The notes under the pieces: model-generated
Database searches by the model: none
What the model was told of the DNA's origin: nothing
What the model saw: the letters and a program-made list of their open reading frames with translations, nothing else
In this document: piece after piece, positions 33,749-36,956 of the stretch
How the letters are laid out: every line of letters starts with the position of its first letter
How positions within the stretch are numbered: the stretch's first letter is position 1
Assembly: GCA_004557385.1 (NCBI GenBank)
Contig: SFEA01000036.1
Location: 1-36,956 of the forward strand
Reading direction: 5' to 3'
Length of the DNA stretch: 36,956 nt
Source of the DNA: Bacteroidales bacterium
GTDB taxonomy: Bacteria; Bacteroidota; Bacteroidia; Bacteroidales; Muribaculaceae
Program-made: the position numbers and the translations under genes

Positions 33749-35050
33749 ATGGCAGATTCTCCACAAGGCATAACATTGCGCAATTTCTTGTCACGACTCA
33801 AGACCGTGATTATGAGCGAACAATCGCTGCTTCAGCAATGGGTGATTGCCGAAATCAGCGACTTCCGATATAATCGGCACTGCTACATGCAATTGCTTGA
33901 AAAAGACGCCAACGGCACCACCATAGCCACAGCACGCGCCACCATTTGGCAAAGCACTTTCTACGCCATAAACAGCAAATTTCAATCAGCCACCGGGCAA
34001 AATCTTGCCAACGGCTTGAAGGTGATGCTGCAAGTGTCGGCTAACATGAGCGAGCAATACGGACTATCGCTTAACGTCACCGACATAGCTCCCGAATACA
34101 CTCTGGGCGACATGCAACGCCTGCGCCTCGAAATCATTGAACGGCTCACTCGCGAAGGGCTAATCGACCTCAACAAAGAGCTAAGCTTACCTCTTAAGCC
34201 TCAACGCATTGCTGTGATTTCGGCAGCCGGAGCCGCCGGATATGGCGACTTCTGCAACCAATTGAGCAACAACGCTTCAGGAATTAAATTCTACACCTGC
34301 CTGTTTGCCGCATCAATGCAAGGCAAGGACACTGCCCCAACCGTGATTGACGCCCTGCGACGAATCGACAACAACCGTCAACTGTTCGACGTGGTGGTGA
34401 TTATTCGCGGCGGCGGAGCTACCACCGACCTCAACTCGTTCGACAACTACGAACTTGCCAAACAGGTGGCTTTGTGCCAGTTGCCAGTAATCACCGGCAT
34501 CGGACACGAACGCGACAAAACCGTGCTCGACTATGTGGCATCGTCGCCGGTGAAAACTCCAACAGCTGCAGCCGAACTAATCATCAATCAGTGCAGCATG
34601 TGCCTAAACACCCTCAACGACTACCAAACAGCCATTGTTAACGCAGCAACAGCCACTTTGCGCGAGGAGAAAATCCACATCGATTACTTTGCAAGCCAAT
34701 TGCAGCCACTGGCTAAAAACATCATAAGCCGTGAGCAACTGAAACTGTCGAACATGCTCACCGTGATTCCCGCAACACTATCCGGCAAAATTGCCGCCGA
34801 AAACATCAAACTTGGCAATCTCAAGCTAATGCTGTCTACGGCAATTCAGCAGACGCTCACCAACGAGAAGCAACGCTTGTGCAACCTCAACGACAAAATA
34901 GAACTACTGTCGCCGCAAAACATACTCAACCGTGGCTATTCAATTACCACTGTCAATGGGCACGCCGTCACCGACGCCTCGCAGCTCCACCCCGGCGACA
35001 AAATCACCACACGCCTCAAATCGGGCGAAGTATCTTCAACTGTAAACTAA
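33749..35050 (+). CDS. xseA: Exodeoxyribonuclease VII large subunit
   Basis: XseA is the catalytic subunit of exonuclease VII, which degrades single-stranded DNA to oligonucleotides. The 433-residue protein has the N-terminal OB fold (about 6-115), the ISAAGAAGYGDF segment (157-168), RGGG (220-223) and the catalytic GIGHERDKTVLD motif (250-261), followed by coiled-coil helices and the C-terminal NILNRGYSITTVNG motif. The length is typical. xseB follows after 24 bp. Confidence 0.96.
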   Translation: MADSPQGITLRNFLSRLKTVIMSEQSLLQQWVIAEISDFRYNRHCYMQLLEKDANGTTIATARATIWQSTFYAINSKFQSATGQNLANGLKVMLQVSANMSEQYGLSLNVTDIAPEYTLGDMQRLRLEIIERLTREGLIDLNKELSLPLKPQRIAVISAAGAAGYGDFCNQLSNNASGIKFYTCLFAASMQGKDTAPTVIDALRRIDNNRQLFDVVVIIRGGGATTDLNSFDNYELAKQVALCQLPVITGIGHERDKTVLDYVASSPVKTPTAAAELIINQCSMCLNTLNDYQTAIVNAATATLREEKIHIDYFASQLQPLAKNIISREQLKLSNMLTVIPATLSGKIAAENIKLGNLKLMLSTAIQQTLTNEKQRLCNLNDKIELLSPQNILNRGYSITTVNGHAVTDASQLHPGDKITTRLKSGEVSSTVN

Positions 35051-35074
35051 ATTAAACTACAAAATATTAGAATC

Positions 35075-35275
35075 ATGGAAACAGAAATCACATATCAAAA
35101 AGCAATCGGCGAACTCGAACAAATCATTCAAAAAATGCAAAGCAATCAATGCACAATCGACGAACTGTCGGCACTCACCACACGGTCGCTGCAACTGCTC
35201 ACCATCTGCAAAAACAAGCTCACCAAAACCGACGAAGAACTCAAGAAAATCCTCGCCCAACTCTCCGACGAATAA
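35075..35275 (+). CDS. xseB: Exodeoxyribonuclease VII small subunit
   Basis: The 66-residue helical protein is XseB, which wraps the coiled-coil of XseA. It has the family pattern YQKAIGELEQIIQKMQSN, then the short loop and the LxxLxxxSLQLLTICKNKL helix. It lies directly after xseA in the standard order. Confidence 0.93.
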   Translation: METEITYQKAIGELEQIIQKMQSNQCTIDELSALTTRSLQLLTICKNKLTKTDEELKKILAQLSDE

Positions 35276-35303
35276 TGCACTACGGAATTATCAACACTGC
35301 TAC

Positions 35304-35351
35304 TCTGCTGAGATGCATGGCACAATAATTGCTGCAATGATTCTCAGCAGA
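35304..35351 (+). repeat. Perfect 10-bp inverted repeat in the leader of the small basic protein gene
   Basis: TCTGCTGAGA (35304-35313) and TCTCAGCAGA (35342-35351) are exact inverses separated by 28 bp. No T-run follows, so a terminator for xseAB is unlikely. It may be an operator or a leader stem. No consensus promoter was found between xseB and 35417. Confidence 0.5.
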
Positions 35352-35416
35352 ATTGCATTTAAACCATTGGCTCGCAAAACACTCTAACGTAATAAACAAC
35401 TACAATTAACAAAAGT

Positions 35417-35611
35417 ATGAAAAAGCGAAAAACGATGCGTATCACGCAAGACGATTACATCAAGGCAAATCGCAAAGCAAGCCGCGAAGCCGAGATTGCC
35501 GCTTATGGGCATCCCATTTGCCACAAGCGAGTGCACAAATCAAAGAAGATTTACGACCGCAAACGCATTAAGGCGGGTCGCGATGGCGACCTGCCTTTTT
35601 TGTTTCTATAA
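35417..35611 (+). CDS. Small basic protein with ORF-internal terminator; candidate ArfA/BrfA-like ribosome-rescue factor
   Basis: The protein has 64 residues and is strongly basic. Its central segment GHPICHKRVHKSKKIYDRK (about 32-50) resembles the ArfA core HDPLFRQRVEKNKKGKGSY in order and charge. Most tellingly, an intrinsic terminator (35570-35601) lies inside the frame, and the T-run at codons 60-62 comes before the stop codon at 35609. Most transcripts would therefore lack a stop codon. Escherichia coli arfA and Bacillus brfA are made from such non-stop messages, so trans-translation keeps them off until it fails. ArfA then recruits a release factor to stalled ribosomes. Start codons at 35417 and 35435 are both possible. 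The resemblance is by eye; function is inference. Confidence 0.6.
   Translation: MKKRKTMRITQDDYIKANRKASREAEIAAYGHPICHKRVHKSKKIYDRKRIKAGRDGDLPFLFL
35570..35601 (+). terminator. Strong intrinsic terminator inside the coding region
   Basis: AAGGCGGGTCGC (35570-35581) and GCGACCTGCCTT (35586-35597) form a 12-bp stem with one G-T pair and loop GATG; the T-run is at 35596-35601. It spans codons 52 to 62 of the 64-codon gene at 35417-35611, ending before its stop codon. Confidence 0.93.
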
Positions 35612-35860
35612 TTATGGGGGATGTTATTTCAGGCATATAGGTCATTTCGGGTGCTAAAATCGCCATAACTCTATGGTCTACAACGAGTTAATGAAGTTTA
35701 AAAGTTTTCAAGATACATTTGATGCGAGCAAAATGGCACCCGTTTTTGGTGAATTCACCTGCATTTTGTTACTTTGCATTGTGGCTTGAAGCATAACGGA
35801 GCTCTGCTGGGGAGCAACTCCGCCAGGAATAGAGCCGCTCATTAAGCATAATGCGATCAA

Positions 35861-35889
35861 GGAGGCAGTCTTATGGATTGTCTCCTTTT
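35861..35889. terminator. Hairpin over the transposase stop codon
   Basis: GGAGGCAGTC (35861-35870) pairs with GATTGTCTCC (35876-35885) using G-T pairs. TTTT follows on the plus strand, and the transposase stop codon (35871-35873) is in the loop. It could shield the transposase from outside transcription; termination in the minus direction is less clear because the T-run is short. Confidence 0.5.
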
Positions 35890-36816
35890 GTATTATGCTT
35901 TTTGATATATGCCAAGAAAAACCCTTTCATCATACGTTTGCGATTATCCTCATTCATGCCCGGATGGTTTCGCAAGGCTTTCTTCATATCCGTAAATGTA
36001 CCCTCAATCATATTGTTGGTATTTGGCATACCCTCGACATCTTCATAGGTAAAGAGAAAAGGTAAATATGTGGATATACTGATCATGGCGGATCTGAGCC
36101 GTTGATGGGTGTATATCGTACGCCCAGTAATCTCATTAGTCGTTTTTTCTTTCAAGAATTCATGCCATTTCTTTTTCCATGATTCAAACTCATTGGTAAA
36201 GGTATCTTTGCTCATCCACTTGAGTCGATATGCTAAATCGAGCAATTCCTTTCCAGCCTCAAGCTGTGGATTCTTAGTTAGTTTTCTGCGTATTATCGCC
36301 ACCATGTGGAACTGACACATTTGTATCTTATATCCTGAGAAAACTACAAATAGTTTCTGTAAACCGTCTATTACCAACCCTCGGATTTCATATCCACAGC
36401 TATTGATATGATGGATCGCTTCTTCGTAATCGCTAATATGCTCGTGTGCAATGTGCTTCATATACAGAAGCCTCCCCGTCACACTTTCCAATGCAAGCAG
36501 CACCCCTGTATTACGTCCAAAATATGTAGCATCCATATGTATCACTCCACCTCCTTTAACAACTGGTTGTATCCACTGGAACCTTATGGTGGCCAACCGA
36601 CGTTTTACCGTAGAGGGACTCAGTCCTGTTTTCTCACTTATCTGGGCAACAGTTTGCTTACCGTGCAGATACATCTCCCAAATGTAATCTGTTGTTATTT
36701 CTCGGCCTCCGCTGAAACGATGACCACACGCCATGCACTTGTATCGTTGGACGCTTTTACGGGTACCGTCCTTCTTTACAATGGGGGAATTACATAGCGG
36801 ACATTTTTTTGTTCAT
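35871..36816 (-). CDS. IS256-family transposase, zinc-ribbon variant, with a +1 shift in an A7 tract near the start
   Basis: From the first in-frame ATG (36734) the protein has 287 residues with the MULE/IS256 DDE core: D68 (VIHMDATYFGRN), D123 (GLVIDGLQKL) followed by CQFHMVAIIRRKL, and E244 (NNMIEGTFTDMKKALRNHPG). The frame continues upstream through a zinc ribbon (KKCPLCNSPIV ... QRYKCMACGHRF), which completes the usual variant Zn-binding form. The natural ATG at 36816 is out of frame by one base in the run of seven As at 36804-36810; with six As the protein would read MNKKCPLCNS. This could be a frameshift mutation, slippage control or a sequencing error. Confidence 0.85.
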
Positions 36817-36926
36817 AATGCGTTTTTTTAATTTTCAAAAGCTCTAAGTTAATGAAATTCAATTAAAAAGCCACACTTTTAGCACCCGTTTTGACCTATA
36901 GCGTGGCGTTTTATGATTTTTGTGCC

Positions 36927-36951
36927 TTTTCAGCACCCGTTTTGACCCATA
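36927..36951. repeat. Second copy of the IS256-type terminal repeat
   Basis: TTTTcAGCACCCGTTTTGACC followed by CATA repeats the right terminal sequence (36877-36900), in the same orientation, about 50 bp further out. It may be the end of a neighbouring copy cut by the window edge, or a duplicated terminus. Confidence 0.65.
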
Positions 36952-36956
36952 AGTCT

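Larger units (their letters stand above)
35636..36900 (-). mobile_element. IS256-type insertion sequence (zinc-ribbon transposase variant)
   Basis: The 24-bp left end TATAGGTCAtttCGGGTGCT plus AAAA (35636-35659) is matched in inverse at 36877-36900, differing only in the three bases shown in lower case. Between them lies one transposase on the minus strand. The outermost TATA on both sides could be part of the repeats or a 4-bp duplication; no longer target duplication is visible. The subterminal regions share a direct AGTTAATGAA. The element ends about 25 bp after the small basic protein gene on its left. Confidence 0.75.

Noticed and set aside
1..36956. tRNA, rRNA or CRISPR features
   Set aside because: I scanned the gaps for cloverleaf-like arms, rRNA-like blocks and spaced direct repeats and saw none; a covariance-model scan would be needed to exclude small RNAs.

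Overview
The window is chromosomal DNA from a member of the Bacteroidales (Bacteroidota), possibly a gut lineage such as Muribaculaceae or a relative. The family is an inference; the phylum is well supported. The evidence is the type IX secretion (T9SS) genes porU and porV, a T9SS C-terminal sorting domain, Bacteroidota-restricted families (DUF3078, DUF3256), and repeated promoters of the Bacteroidota form TTTG-(19-20 nt)-TAnnTTTG. I saw no rRNA, tRNA, CRISPR array or prophage.

Layout. 1-1876 (minus): 3'-truncated CbxX/CfxQ-type AAA+ ATPase. 2309-6397 (minus): apparent four-gene operon with one promoter and one terminator, encoding a DUF3078 protein, two unknown exported proteins and a C1-family aminopeptidase. 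6447-9261 (minus): small His-rich membrane or exported protein followed by a TonB-dependent receptor. 9298-12729 (minus): a PorU-like C25 peptidase. 13028-15595 (plus): exported GH84 hexosaminidase. 15827-17232 (plus): rex, preceded by a perfect inverted repeat, then a degenerate fumarylacetoacetase-fold protein. 17332-22636 (plus): a second PorU, PorV and IspF. 22637-24475: non-coding palindrome-bearing stretch and an intact ISL3-like IS with 8-bp target duplication, inserted 23 bp upstream of a T9SS cargo gene (24499-25743). 25912-26638: rplU-rpmA with a structured leader. 26794-28962: a BspA-like LRR protein with a C-terminal dockerin, followed by a cohesin-like exported protein. 28995-30903: trmB and mrp. 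31137-32993: DEAD-box helicase. 33065-35275: DUF3256 protein, xseA, xseB. 35417-35611: a tiny basic protein whose gene holds an intrinsic terminator before its stop codon. 35636-36900: an IS256-type element with a zinc-ribbon transposase.

How it fits together. Much of the accessory content concerns the cell surface: two PorU-type sortases, the PorV shuttle, a CTD cargo protein, a TonB receptor and a possible cohesin/dockerin pair. The rest is housekeeping: translation, tRNA modification, isoprenoid synthesis, redox sensing and DNA repair. The most promising undescribed item is the 35417-35611 gene. Its sequence, charge, size and internal terminator resemble the ArfA/BrfA class of alternative ribosome-rescue factors, which are made from non-stop mRNAs and so are switched on when trans-translation fails.
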